DNA from: Limnanthes douglasii subsp. nivea
Taxonomy: Eukaryota; Streptophyta; Magnoliopsida; Brassicales; Limnanthaceae
Direction: 5' to 3'
DNA length: 64,000 nucleotides
NCBI GenBank assembly: GCA_036936605.1
Contig: JAUPFV010000001.1
Location: 156,769,187-156,833,186 of the forward strand
Shown here: positions 34,918 through 45,247 of the stretch, piece after piece
How positions within the stretch are numbered: position 1 is the stretch's first letter
Layout: the number at the start of each line of letters is the position of its first letter
Program-made: the position numbers and the translations under genes
The notes under the pieces: generated by a model
Databases searched by the model: none
What the model saw: only the letters and a program-made list of their open reading frames with translations
Told to the model about the DNA's origin: nothing

Positions 34918-35536
34918 AATTCCAGCTGTATCCAGAAGTACAGCCTTAATTTGCTCCGGTAACATATCCTGCCCTTCAATGCATTGCTGTGAGCAAGATG
35001 TGAACAGTTATAAGACCTAATGATCTCTAAATTAGAGAGTATAAGAGTTTCTTATTGAAAATTCTACCAATCATAGAGATAATGGTTAAAACTAAACAAA
35101 AAAGAAAATTTGCATTCTGTAATGAGACAACCTACTACAGGACACATCCACACACCAGCCCGAGAACGCAACCATGTTTGATTTGTTTAGTTAAAGCTCA
35201 ATTATATGTTTAAACAGAACTTTTAAAACATGAACTCGAAGGGCGCCTCGATCTGTTTCACTATATTAATGCGAGTTAGGAGTCGCTAGATGTCACAATT
35301 TCACAGTTTTAATACGAATAGATACCAACTCTTTTATAATAGAAGTGTAATAGTAGATAGTATACCTCAGCTCGGAAAACATCAAAGGCGAACCCATTGA
35401 AACAGCTAATAACAGCTTTTTGAATATCCAAGCCCAGGTTGTCCAGGGCTCTCATAGTAGAGAGCAACAGACCTGGTCAACGAGCACAAAACATGTGAAT
35501 GTTGACAGCCCTGCCTTCCCTCAGTTTGACCTCCAC
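34903..35536 (-). pseudogene. ICE1: ICE1/SCREAM C-terminal ACT-like domain exons, captured in hAT element
   Basis: ICE1/SCRM are bHLH factors controlling cold response and stomatal fate. Two exons remain: 35536-35366 reads VEVKLREGRAVNIHMFCAR, stop, [20 protein letters not shown] and [17 protein letters not shown]; 34986-34903 reads [20 protein letters not shown] then AGIPGLM and stop. This is the dimerising ACT-like end of ICE1 (family: GRAVNIHMFCGRRPGLLL; QIKAVLFDTAG). The bHLH domain is absent. A TGA at 35477-35479 replaces an arginine codon, a CpG-type change. Splice sites are intact, and the fragment lies directly upstream of CENP-C exons on the same strand. Confidence 0.9.
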
Positions 35537-36304
35537 CTATAATACCACAAATAAAGAAAACATGAAACATGTGAATGTTCACAATAGCAAAGAACAAGAG
35601 AGATGCTGGCCTGATAAGATGCTGACCTGTTAGACAGTAGCAAAGAAAAATTACTACAGAAAATGGTCAGTCCTGATGAAAATACGAGTACAAGAAGTCT
35701 CAATCTGACTATTAGTGATAGCTATAGTATATTAGCAGGTTAAGATGCTGACCTGCCGACTAAAATTTTGCCAATACCATTTCCTGCGACAATTTTAATG
35801 ATGATCTGCCTACGAGGCTTTCATAGAAAGTTAAGGGGCTGTTCCATTTCAGAGATCTCAACCATAACATTTAAACTTCTAACACTAACAAATATTAAAC
35901 AACATTTAAACCAAACAACACTTCCCACAAAACCTTACTAAAACCAAACAACACTTGAACTTCAAACACTAAACTTCATATATTACAAAAATTGCAGCAA
36001 AACAAAACATGTGATCAAACCAAAACAAAGTAACAACAATCTATGATTAACCTAAAGCTAAGTAACACCATACTCAAACTATAAGGCCAAACCTTACAAA
36101 AACTGCATACTTAACATGTAAAGAAAAATCTTACAAAACCATACAATGTATGCATACATGAATTGGACGAGTCAAGCAGCTGTAGTTGAGTTGGACGACT
36201 CGTCAATCTGCCCAAACATAAATTCCATTTCTGTTTCAACTGGCTCTTCTTCGGCAAGCTACAAAGAAAAATACATTAGAAAAAGAAGCAGATGAACAAT
36301 TAAA
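35537..36304. other. hAT internal non-coding DNA between transposase and captured exons
   Basis: Part is probably ICE1 intron sequence (repeated GATGCTGACCTG near 35610, 35621 and 35743). The rest is AT-rich with no recognisable exon. Confidence 0.4.
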
Positions 36305-38539
36305 CTAAAAACGGAAATAAACTCTTACAATGCTTTGCCCATGTCCTTTTTTAACGCCGTGGAACTCTTTTGCCCAATCACCTCCACACATAAGCATCTC
36401 CACTGTCTCAGGTTTCAATGAGGTGCGTTTCGGATCAATCACGCGCTTCCCGGCGCTAAAAGCTGCTTCCGAAGCAACCGTTGTAGGGGATGGATAAAAT
36501 ATCTTTAGCCATGATGCTAAGAATAGGATATTTTGGAGCATTAGCCCTCCACCAAGTCATTATATCAAACTCTGCTCCACGATCAAATTTCTCTGGCTTC
36601 TCCTCCAAATAGAACTGAAGATCAGTTCGAGTCTCGCTGTCCTCCTCAGTCTCATCGAGATATGCAAAGAAAGTAGATCCACCGGGATTATTTATTGTTT
36701 GAGAAGAAGGAACAGCAGGTTTCTTATGTGTTTCTTCATAGATTGAAAACAAATTTCGTAAGTCGTTTGACACTGATTCCTCTCTATTTTTAGCCTCATC
36801 GGGAAGATGATACAAGAATGGGTAAACCCACTTAATGAACTTCATCTTATATCTGCGTCATTACACAAAGTAATAAAATTATTAACAAAATACGTTCATG
36901 TCTTAGCTAGAGAAATAAAATGAAAAGCTAAAAAGAATCAGATACATTTCAATTTGAAACCATAATCATAATCCTACTAAAATAAGACCTGTCTTACCTT
37001 GGGTCAAGAATAGCACCAATGGAAATCAACAAATTTGACTCCGACCAATACTTTTGATACTTGATCTTCATCTCGCTAACCGCTAGCATTAGTTCTGGAT
37101 TTGTGTCACAATACTCGAACTTATCCAACACAACTTTAACTTGATAAAGTTCAGCAAGAAATAGGTTCACCGTAGGGTAAGTTCGACCACTAATAACTTT
37201 AGTGACACGCTCAAACACCTCCAAAAAATGACAAATGGCCTCCACGCTCTTCCACTCTTCATCACTAGGCAAGAATTGCATAAAGACAGAATTAACTTCT
37301 GCATACATGTGCCACACCTCTCGATAAAATAACACAGTGGATAGCATCAACCATGTGGAGTTCCACCTGGTCTTCACATCAAGTACCATCCTTTTTCCTT
37401 TCAACCCCATGTCTTTCACTATCTTATCGAATTCAATGCATCTTGCCTCAGATGCAAGTATATATTTGGCACCTCCCCTAACATTTTCTACAGATGGTTG
37501 AATGACTTTTAGACCATCTTGCACCAACAAATTCAGTATATGTGCACAACACCTCACGTGGAATAACTTACCATCCAAAGGCAGATTTCTTCTTCTAGTA
37601 AAGTCTATTTTCAGTCTAGTCAGACACGCGTCATTAGATGTAGCATTATCAACTGAGATTGAAGCAACTCTATCCCTAATCTTCCAGTCTTCCATCACCT
37701 TAATTAACTCCCGAGCAAGAACTTCACCACTATGGGGGGGGTGGTACATGAACAAAAGCCAATACTCTATTGTGTAGTTGCCACTTATTGTCTATAAAAT
37801 GCGCGGTGACAGTCATATAACCTATTTTCTGCTCCCCACTCCACCAACAATCAGTAGTAAGTCCTATCTTACTCACCTTTGCCATTAGTTTTTTCATTTT
37901 CTCCTTCTCCTCTAGATAATATGCCATACAATCAGCTTTGACATGATGCCGAGAAATCTTCTTATACCCAGGATATATTGTGGTATATACTTTGTTCCAA
38001 ACAGTTCCTTCTAAATGGCTAAATGGTGTATCATGCGCCAATACAGCTTCGGCCATAATCTTTCTAACACTAGCATGATCATATCTCCACGTACTAAGAC
38101 TTGGTGTCCCATCTCCTTGGAATGAACTACTGTCTAACAATGTCTGTGTACCTGCAGCATTTTTTTTTCTATGCCCACAAATCTTTAAATGCTTCAAACA
38201 GGTAGAGGTACCCCCATCTTTCACATTGTAAGAATACAAACTCCCACACCACTTACACTTCCTCTTTTGTGATCCACACGGCATCGTAACGATTTGAAAT
38301 TCTTCCCAAATAATAGATTTTTTAGCCCTTTTTCTAGGAGGTGCAGATGGATCTTGATCAGCATTAGCATTGCCAGTAGTATTAGCAGGGGTTGGTGTTG
38401 ACCCATCAACTTGGCTACCGAAATTGGGATCTATATCTTGAAGTTCTCCGATCTCAATCCCTCCTATAGTCTCACCATCATCGTCACATTCAAATGATTC
38501 ATTATTATGCATTGGACTTGAGGAATCTTGAAACGACAT
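36305..38539 (-). pseudogene. hAT transposase, BED zinc finger, two frameshifts
   Basis: It starts MSFQDSSSPMHNNESFECDD. The BED finger is complete: IIWEEFQ, CKWCGSLYSYN, CLKHLKICGH. Core blocks: KIGLTTDCWWSG, SISVDNATSND, HVRCCAHILNLLVQDGLKVI, DVKTRWNSTWLML. The C-terminal dimerisation region has FDIMTWWRANAPKYPILSIM, TVASEAAFSAGKRVIDPKRT and SLKPETVEMLMCGGDW. An intron (36846-36993) with GT-AG ends joins AILDPR to YKMKFIKW. Two lesions break the frame: a length change in the C-run HVPPPP (about 37735) and a small deletion near 36485. Otherwise it is nearly intact and clearly much younger than the hAT transposase at 1063. Confidence 0.9.
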
Positions 38540-39284
38540 GAAAAATATGTATCACTTATACAAATTTATAAAATTATTGGAAAGAATACAAAATTTGGGA
38601 GTAAAACCTAAGACTGTTACTATAAATTCAAAAGACTTAACTAAAAAATTTCTATCAAAACTCAGACTGAGACAACTAAAAAACTAGAGCTCAACATAGA
38701 TTATTGATGCTGGAAATTTAAAAAGAATCTTGAAAACATTGAACTCAAATTGAATCCAATAAAAATGATAAATCATGAATGTGACGAAATCAAATGATAT
38801 AGAAATTAAAGAAGGGATGAGAAGAAGAATAAGAAATCATACCTAGAATGAAGAAGGTATTTTTGGTTTTAATGGTATTGTGTTTGTGTCGTTGCGGCTG
38901 CTGCTGTAAGTTATAAAAAACCCTAGGTTTAGCTTTATGTCCAAAGAAACCAAATTTTTCCCCAAATCCATAAATTTCCCTCCAAATTAATTTTCATCCA
39001 ATCAGATTCAAAACATAGTTTTCGTTTTAAAAGCACCAAATTTTCGCACTCAAAAGTCAAAACGTGTACCCACTGTTTCTATATAGTCAAAGTTTCGTTT
39101 TTAATTAAATAAAAAAAACAGTTTCCTTTTCCATATATAAATAATATAGTTTTTATATATTTTATAATTTATTTACTTATCTTATGGTATATATTATATT
39201 AATCAATTTTTAAATAATTTATATTATCTTTTAAAATTATTTTTTATATAATTTTATTTTAAATTTATTTTTTAATTTTATCGG
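38540..39284. other. hAT transposase leader and AT-rich DNA
   Basis: 5' side of the transposase on the minus strand, presumably promoter and untranslated leader. No distinct TATA box was chosen. Confidence 0.4.
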
Positions 39285-39547
39285 TTCTATTGGTTTATCG
39301 GTTCGGTTTCTAACCGGTTCTACCGGTTTGTCGGTTTTATCGGTTCGGTTCCTAACCGGTTCTACCGGTTTGTCGGTTTTACCGGTTCGGTTTCTAACCG
39401 GTTTTATCATTTCGGTTCCTTATCGGTTTCGGTTTTAAAAATGGGACCGCGAACCGGACCGTTAAGGTTCGGTCCGGTTCTCGGTCCGGTCCTTATCGGT
39501 TCGGTTCCGGTCCGGTTCCCGGTTCTCCAGAACCATCAACAGCCCTA
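39285..39547. repeat. hAT right subterminal repeats and terminal inverted repeat
   Basis: Dense CGGTTCGG, AACCGGTTCTACCGG and TCGGTCCGG words end in the terminal repeat ...CATCAACAGCCCTA at 39547. Confidence 0.9.
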
Positions 39548-39555
39548 CGTATAAT
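39548..39555. repeat. Target-site duplication, right copy (CGTATAAT)
   Basis: Identical to 32497-32504. Confidence 0.97.
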
Positions 39556-40352
39556 AGAGGGGAAAAAATCAACAGTATATTTCAAGCTAGTTTTTATGGG
39601 TGATTTTCATTTTTGTTTTCCTGTCATTTTTTCAACAGATCAGCTCAAAAGGGAGAAGGAATGATAATAAGTGTGAAGTTATTATTTTGTCTCATTGTGT
39701 TTGTCTCGACTCTTGAGGCTTAAATTCTAGTTCTGGCTGTTCTTGCTGTCGTTTCTGTTTAGACAGCTGGTATGATTTGTCTAATCCAAAACTTAACTTT
39801 CTCTTGTCTTTCATAAATACCATGCCAAGAAAATCTACCCCTTTCTATCTTTCTAAGCCAATTTCATGGAAATACAAAGAGACAAGTACAGATAACAATT
39901 GATATTCCATGGATGATCTAAACAGAGATTGATCTATGAACCCATTCAAAGAAACTGCCAAAAAAAAAAAGGTCTCCGGTACATCTGATCAAAAGTTGTT
40001 CAACAAAAACTCAACTTGAGCTTGTTCATCGATTTCAAAACTCTGCTCGAACACAGTAGATAAAAAAAATAAAGATAAACTTAAGCCTCAATTTTGAAAA
40101 TATATACCCAAATTGGCTTCCTTTACAGCCCAGCCTACTTAATAACACTACTCATATATCAATACTGTCCTGAGACTCAAAATATGGCCAAGTATTCCAC
40201 TTTTGCACATTAGTATTACGGCAAGTAAATGCAAGTTCATTAGAAAAAAAGAACAACATTTTTCTAACTCCTATATTTGTATGATAAAGACCGATTTTCC
40301 AATTGGACGGCGAAGAATTGTACAATTGATACAACATCACCAGTGTTTCTGG
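39556..40352. other. Spacer; possibly 3' untranslated DNA of the ADA2-like fragment
   Basis: No coding feature was recognised. Confidence 0.35.
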
Positions 40353-40550
40353 TCACCATTGAGTTATGATTATTCCCTTCTCCACATTCATATCATAAAC
40401 CCTATCAACTTCACTTGGGTTAACTTTGAACAGCGTGTAAGCATCACCTTTTTTGTTAATATTGTCGTTCTTCATCTCAATTGATAATGTCTGCAACATC
40501 TTCAGATAATGCGAAGGCAGTAGTCTGACTTCACTGCAAAGCCGCCTCTC
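40353..40550 (-). pseudogene. ADA2: ADA2-like last exon (SWIRM domain), isolated
   Basis: ADA2 is the adaptor of SAGA-type histone acetylase complexes. After a splice acceptor (TTTTTGCAG at 40551-40559, minus strand) the exon reads ERRLCSEVRLLPSHYLKMLQ, then NINKKGDAYTLFKVNPSEVD and RVYDMNVEKGI, and stops. This matches the C-terminal SWIRM end of plant ADA2 (KKSDAHSLFK...KVDRVYDMLVKKG), with several unusual changes. No upstream exon was recognised within the next kilobase, so it looks like a lone captured or left-over exon. The nearest mobile-element border is the hAT end about 800 bp away. Confidence 0.72.
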
Positions 40551-41126
40551 CTGCAAAAACACCCAAAATATTTGATTCCTTTCATTCAGAATCTAGTGGA
40601 AATGAATATAATAACATGCAAGTTTCGCACTTAATGCTTCTTTCTATTCCTCTTCCTTCTGTCTTCCGTTTTTTGTTTTGAGTCAATTCCTCTGTCCTTT
40701 ATGTTTATCTTATTTCTAATTTCGTCCCTTGAACCCTACTAGTCCTTCGGATATCACTGACTGGAAAGTAATATAACATTCACAAATTTTAAACAAGAAC
40801 TGAAAATAAAATATTTAAAGTACAATGTCTCAACTTTAACCAATTGAGATTCGGGTTGGTTTTTACAAAGATATATAATCCAAACGGAACAAATTCTATT
40901 CCCTCTGTTTTTTTTCTTCATATTTGACGTTTAGCTCCTAGCATATTAGATAAGGAATGCGATTATTATTTTTGAAATTGTAATATAAATAACCTTATTA
41001 TTTAATATACTTTTGGAATTTTTTCATTGAGTGAGACCGTCATATGTTTTATCGATGTATCAGACTATCTTTAGTATTAGTTCAATAAAAGTAATCATAA
41101 AAAAGAACGGACTAGTAGATAAAATG
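40551..41126. other. AT-rich spacer, nothing recognised
   Basis: No exon, RNA gene or repeat end was identified. Confidence 0.45.
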
Positions 41127-41655
41127 TGTATCATTGAGGTAATTGTATAGATACCAGGTTTAATTCCGAATACTGTGAAGGATTGGATTCGTAAATAAAC
41201 AACTTAAGCAAAACGTAAAGTTTTGGGTTATTTTGTAAACCATAATAATACCGGGTTATGGTCCCTAAGGGTGACAATTTAATAACGACTGGTCTTCATT
41301 AAGTAACTGTCTAGAAGTTACAAGACACTTAAAAGAGAATAACCGTTTTCTCACTTTAGTTCTATATAAGAATGAGTTTCTCATTCTTAAAAGACACGAC
41401 ATTAAATACAAAGAGAAAAAATGGTCTTTTAGAAAAATAGATTGGTTTTTCCTTCAGAATCAATCATTGGATTTTGGTTGCCATCTCTTAGAGGACCATA
41501 ACCTAGCAAAGGATTCAAAGATCATCTGCAGCAAGTTCGGATACTGAAGATCAAAGAATGTGTACATCTTGTAAGTATTTTTCCGCATTATTACATGATT
41601 AATTAACTTCGTGGTTTTATATGTTAGATAAGAAATCCGTAAAGTATTTCTTACA
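41127..41655 (+). mobile_element. 5' LTR of a Copia element (left border uncertain)
   Basis: The 3' border is ...CTTACA at 41655, two bases before the primer-binding site. A TATATAAG box is at 41362-41369. The start could not be fixed because the matching 3' LTR is beyond the window or lost. The element resumes at 52890 after the Gypsy insertion. Confidence 0.5.
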
Positions 41656-41657
41656 AG

Positions 41658-41670
41658 TGGTATCAGAGCC
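41658..41670 (+). promoter_or_regulatory. Copia primer-binding site (initiator Met tRNA)
   Basis: TGGTATCAGAGCC, the standard plant primer site, located directly after an LTR end. Confidence 0.85.
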
Positions 41671-42065
41671 ACCATGAAGTTAAGTTCTAAAATTTTCAGA
41701 TTATGAAATTATGATATATGAAACTAAAAAAAAAAGTTTGTCGATCAACAAAGCATGTTTAAATTTTAGTTTTGGATTTTAGAAGAAGAGAATTATATAT
41801 ATAATTAGATTATATATATTAGATTTGCAGTCGGTTATTTACGCTTAAAACGTGTTTAAGTGGTTATTTAAATTTAATATAATTATAAATGTTGACATGT
41901 TGATAAAATTATATTAATTTAAATATATTTCTTTACTTTTTGGTAATTATAATCGACAAATAGTAAATAAAATTATATTTATTTAAAGACGTGCAAATAA
42001 AATTATAATTGAACAATTACTGTTTTTTTTTACTTTCGGTAGTCACGTACGACGTGACAGTTAAA

Positions 42066-42250
42066 GAATATGTAAAAAGTGTCGTACGTGCATTGCTACT
42101 CTCGTTAATTGTGGAAGCCTTAAGCGCAGTCAAAGGATACGGGAAAAGTATCGTGCATTGCTACTTCCGTTAATTGTGGAAGTCTTAAGCGCAGTTAAAG
42201 GATACGGGAAAAGTGTCGTGCATTGCTACTCCCTTAATTGTGGAAGGGTT
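42066..42250 (+). repeat. 65-bp tandem repeat, nearly three copies
   Basis: GTGCATTGCTACT begins units at 42088, 42153 and 42218. Each unit contains GTTAATTGTGGAAG and AAAGGATACGGGAAAAGT. Confidence 0.9.
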
Positions 42251-42396
42251 AAGAGTGATTTTAGTTAACTCCTAGTTAACTCCTATTAACGGTAGAGACG
42301 TGCAGTAGTTGTATAAATACACTAAAGTAAAATATTAACTTTAATTATTATACTAGAACGTGTAAGTAGTTATAAAAAATAACTTTATTGCACATT

Positions 42397-42401
42397 AAGT
42401 A
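42397..42401. repeat. Gypsy target duplication AAGTA (left)
   Basis: Matches 52890-52894 exactly, bracketing the element 42402-52889. Confidence 0.95.
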
Positions 42402-42687
42402 TGATAAGGAAAGATATTCTTCAGCGGCCTAAATGCAATTGATAGGGGTTAAAGTAATAAGTTTTGTAAATATAAGAGTTAAATTAGGCTTTAGGAGAAA
42501 TGTAAGGGTTGAACTGTAAATATACCATTATGTAACCATGCCTCTAACTAACTCACTCAGTCTATTTAAAGAGGCTGAAGAAGTCAGTTATGCCTATGAA
42601 ATAATCAGAAGCACTTTTTACTACCTAAAATTCTCTGGGAGAAGATTTGTGTTCCTGATTTTATCAATTCAGCATTAATTCTTACCA
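42402..42687 (+). repeat. 5' LTR of Gypsy element 1
   Basis: 286 bp, TG...CA, TATA-like CTATTTAAA at 42562-42570. It differs from the 3' LTR only near 42427 (C/G) and 42619 (T/C). Confidence 0.95.
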
Positions 42688-42710
42688 AATTGGCGCTAGA
42701 AGGAGGGGGC
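42688..42710 (+). promoter_or_regulatory. Primer-binding site of Gypsy element 1
   Basis: AATTGGCGCTAGAAGGAGGG immediately follows the LTR end, in the same position as AATTGGCGACCACAGTGGG in Gypsy element 2. Confidence 0.8.
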
Positions 42711-42814
42711 GAGGATACCTTGATCAACAGATCAGAAATCGACGTTCGAGTTTTCGTTTTGCAAAGTTTTTCGTTCGAATTTTCATTTGTTGTTCGATTT
42801 TTCGCTGATCGAAG

Positions 42815-45247
42815 ATGAATTCAGAGGAAGGTGACAATCCATCTGTTCGCAAGGCTATAGAAACATTGAAATCCGATCTGCAAGAGGCAGGTAAATCGAT
42901 TCCAACTCAATCAATCCAATTTGATTTTGAAGGAAAAATGAATGAGATGATAAGGAAGGTGGCGGAGCTTGACGAATTGGTAAAAAAGAAGGGAGATAAT
43001 GATGGTGCTAGGCTTAGGTCTAAAATACCAGGGGGCGATCAGAATGATCAGTCCGATCAGTCGATGGACGATGGCGACGATCGGTATGAACAGCGTAAGG
43101 CACGTTTTGAGCAAAAAAAAGAGTATAGCGGGATAAAGAGGAAAGAAAAGTTACTAAAGCGACTGTATGTGAAATCTAGTGATGGAGAGGATTTCGAAGA
43201 TTCTGAGTCTGATGAAACACCAAGGTACGAACGTTCTCAAGGCCATTCAAGAGGAGCAGAGCGTGAGCTCCGGCCAGCTAGGGTGTATAAAGAAGGAAGG
43301 AAAAAGAAAGAAAGGCGAGTATATTCACCTCGGAGATATTCGCCTCGGAGATATTCGCCTCGGAAATATGAAGGTGAGTCAAGCTTATATGCTACCGTGG
43401 GGATGAGAAATGAAAACCAGTATGTTCAAAGAGTCGATTGGAGGGACTCACCATTGATCAGGGAGAGCAGATTTGTGCCACTTCCGAGGCGGTTGGATAT
43501 TTCCAAAGTTGATAAGTTTGATGGGACTCAAGATCCCGATGACCACATAGAACAATTTAAAAACTACATGACTAATTTCGAAGACGACGACAAATTGGTG
43601 TGTAGAGCATTCTCTCAAACGTTTAAGGGAACTGCGCTGAAATGGTTCAACAAGATTCCTAAGGAGTCAATTGAAAATTTTAGAGGCTTCTATACCGCTT
43701 TCCGAAGACAGTTTGTGGGAAGCAAGGAAATGAGAGCTAATGGAGACACAATAATACAATGCAAGCAGGCTGTGGGAGAGAAGTTAAAGGATTACACTAA
43801 GAGGTTTGTGTCAACAAAGGCTGAATTGGATGATTGTGAAGAAAGTGTGGCTATGGCAGCGTTTAGGCAAGGGCTGTTGCCTGGGGATTTAGCCGATGAG
43901 ACTACGAGGCGCAGGGCGTTAACATTTGGAGCTCTAATGGCTCAGGTTGAGGATTAGATTAAGGTCGAAGAATCGACGCGGGTTCGAGGAGGTGCTAGTA
44001 CTATTCAGAAGGGGAATGGACAATCTAACACTTCGAACAACAATCCCTCGCGTCCGAAGAGCAATCAAAATGTTTCTAACCGAGGAGCTTCGAGCTCGTA
44101 TCAAGGGGGATATAATCAACACAATTCTAATAATCAGCAACAGTTTAGATCCAGATCGAATGTGTGGGTAAGGCCAGATTATTATGCGGATCTGACTGAA
44201 AGTGTGGCTTCGATATATGAAAAGACAAGGGGAACAATAAATTTTAGAAAGCCACCAGCAATCAACAGGCCAAGGGAGGAGCGCAATAATAAGTTCTGCA
44301 GGTATCATGATGATATTGGCCATGATACAAATGATTGCATTGCTTTAAAAAAGGAGATGCAAATTTTGATAGAAAATGGAAAGCTGCTGGAATATGCCAG
44401 GAAAAATGCTAAAGCTGCAGCTCCGAAAATTGGTAATCCTAATTCTAAGCAGGAAACTGCACTGGTAATTTTAGATGCTGCAGGTGACGACTTTGATGTG
44501 GCTTCGGAATATGTCGACCCAGACCCTAGTCGACTATTATTAATGTCAATCGATGAGCCGATGCGTCAAGGGCGTGTTAAAGATTTATGTGCCTTCTTTG
44601 AATTGCTGACAATATTCGGGGGAGATTCAATGACTAACAACACTAATAATTCGAGGAAGAGGCATATAGTGAATTTAACGCGTCAAATTGAAGGAGGAGC
44701 ATCGGCACACCTAAACAACAAGAAGGACGTGCCCTTTATAATTTTCGATGGGGATGATTTGAGGGGGATTAATGGGCCACATGAAGATGCAGTGGTCATA
44801 GGAGCGGAAGTTTGCGGGGTGGAGATTCGACGAGTGTTAATCGATACTGGGAGCTCTGCTAATGTACTTTTCAAGTCAACATATGATAGATTAACCACTC
44901 CACCTCGAATTGAAAGGTCAGAGAGAACTATCATTGGGTTTACTGGTGCAACGGCAAATGTGATAGGAGAGTTCGAGGGACAGATTTCTTTGGGAAAGGG
45001 GCCTTTCAAAAAGAAGGTACAAGTGATTTTTGTGGTGGTGGATTGCCCGTCGAGCTACAACGCTATTTTTGGAAGATCATGGTTGGCTAAAATGTATGCT
45101 GTAGTCTCTACAGTCCATCAATGTTTGAAGTATGTGATCGAGGATCGAGTCGGTATAGTTAGAAGTGATCAAAAGGTGGCAAGGGAGTGTTATGCTGCTG
45201 CGTTTAGATTACGGGGCAAAAGTTCTGATGATCCGATGGAGAATTAG
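42815..45247 (+). CDS. Gypsy element 1 gag-protease, one internal TAG
   Basis: One reading frame from ATG at 42815 (MNSEEGDNPSVRKAIE) to the TAG at 45245-45247. The N-terminal 230 residues are highly charged and include a short repeat (SPRRYSPRRYSPRKY). The capsid domain follows (RRLDISKVDKFDGTQDPDDH; DDDKLVCRAFSQTFKGTALK; FRRQFVGSKEM). A CHHC knuckle is CRYHDDIGHDTNDC at about 44299. The aspartic protease active site is VLIDTGSSANVLF (about 44836). A TAG at 43955-43957 splits the frame after QVED; element 2 has a lysine there, so this stop is probably a point mutation. The terminal TAG is conserved in element 2. Confidence 0.88.

Larger units (their letters stand above)
32505..39547 (-). mobile_element. 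Complete hAT transposon with captured host gene fragments
   Basis: Termini are TAGGGCTGTTATCGG on the left and, inverted, TAGGGCTGTTGATGG on the right, flanked by a perfect CGTATAAT duplication. The length is 7043 bp. Each end carries about 250 bp of subterminal CGGTTCGGTCCGG words (32515-32763, 39285-39530). The minus strand encodes, from right to left: BED-finger transposase (38539-36305), ICE1-like ACT-domain exons (35536-34903) and CENP-C-like exons (34702-33121). The transposase has two frameshifts, but the ends look competent, so it could be moved by a relative. The intact duplication implies that nothing at the borders has been lost since insertion. Confidence 0.95.
41671..42401 (+). 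other. Copia leader, first part, with 65-bp tandem repeats
   Basis: Untranslated internal DNA interrupted at 42401 by a Gypsy element and continued at 52890. It holds a 65-bp tandem repeat at about 42066-42250. Confidence 0.6.
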
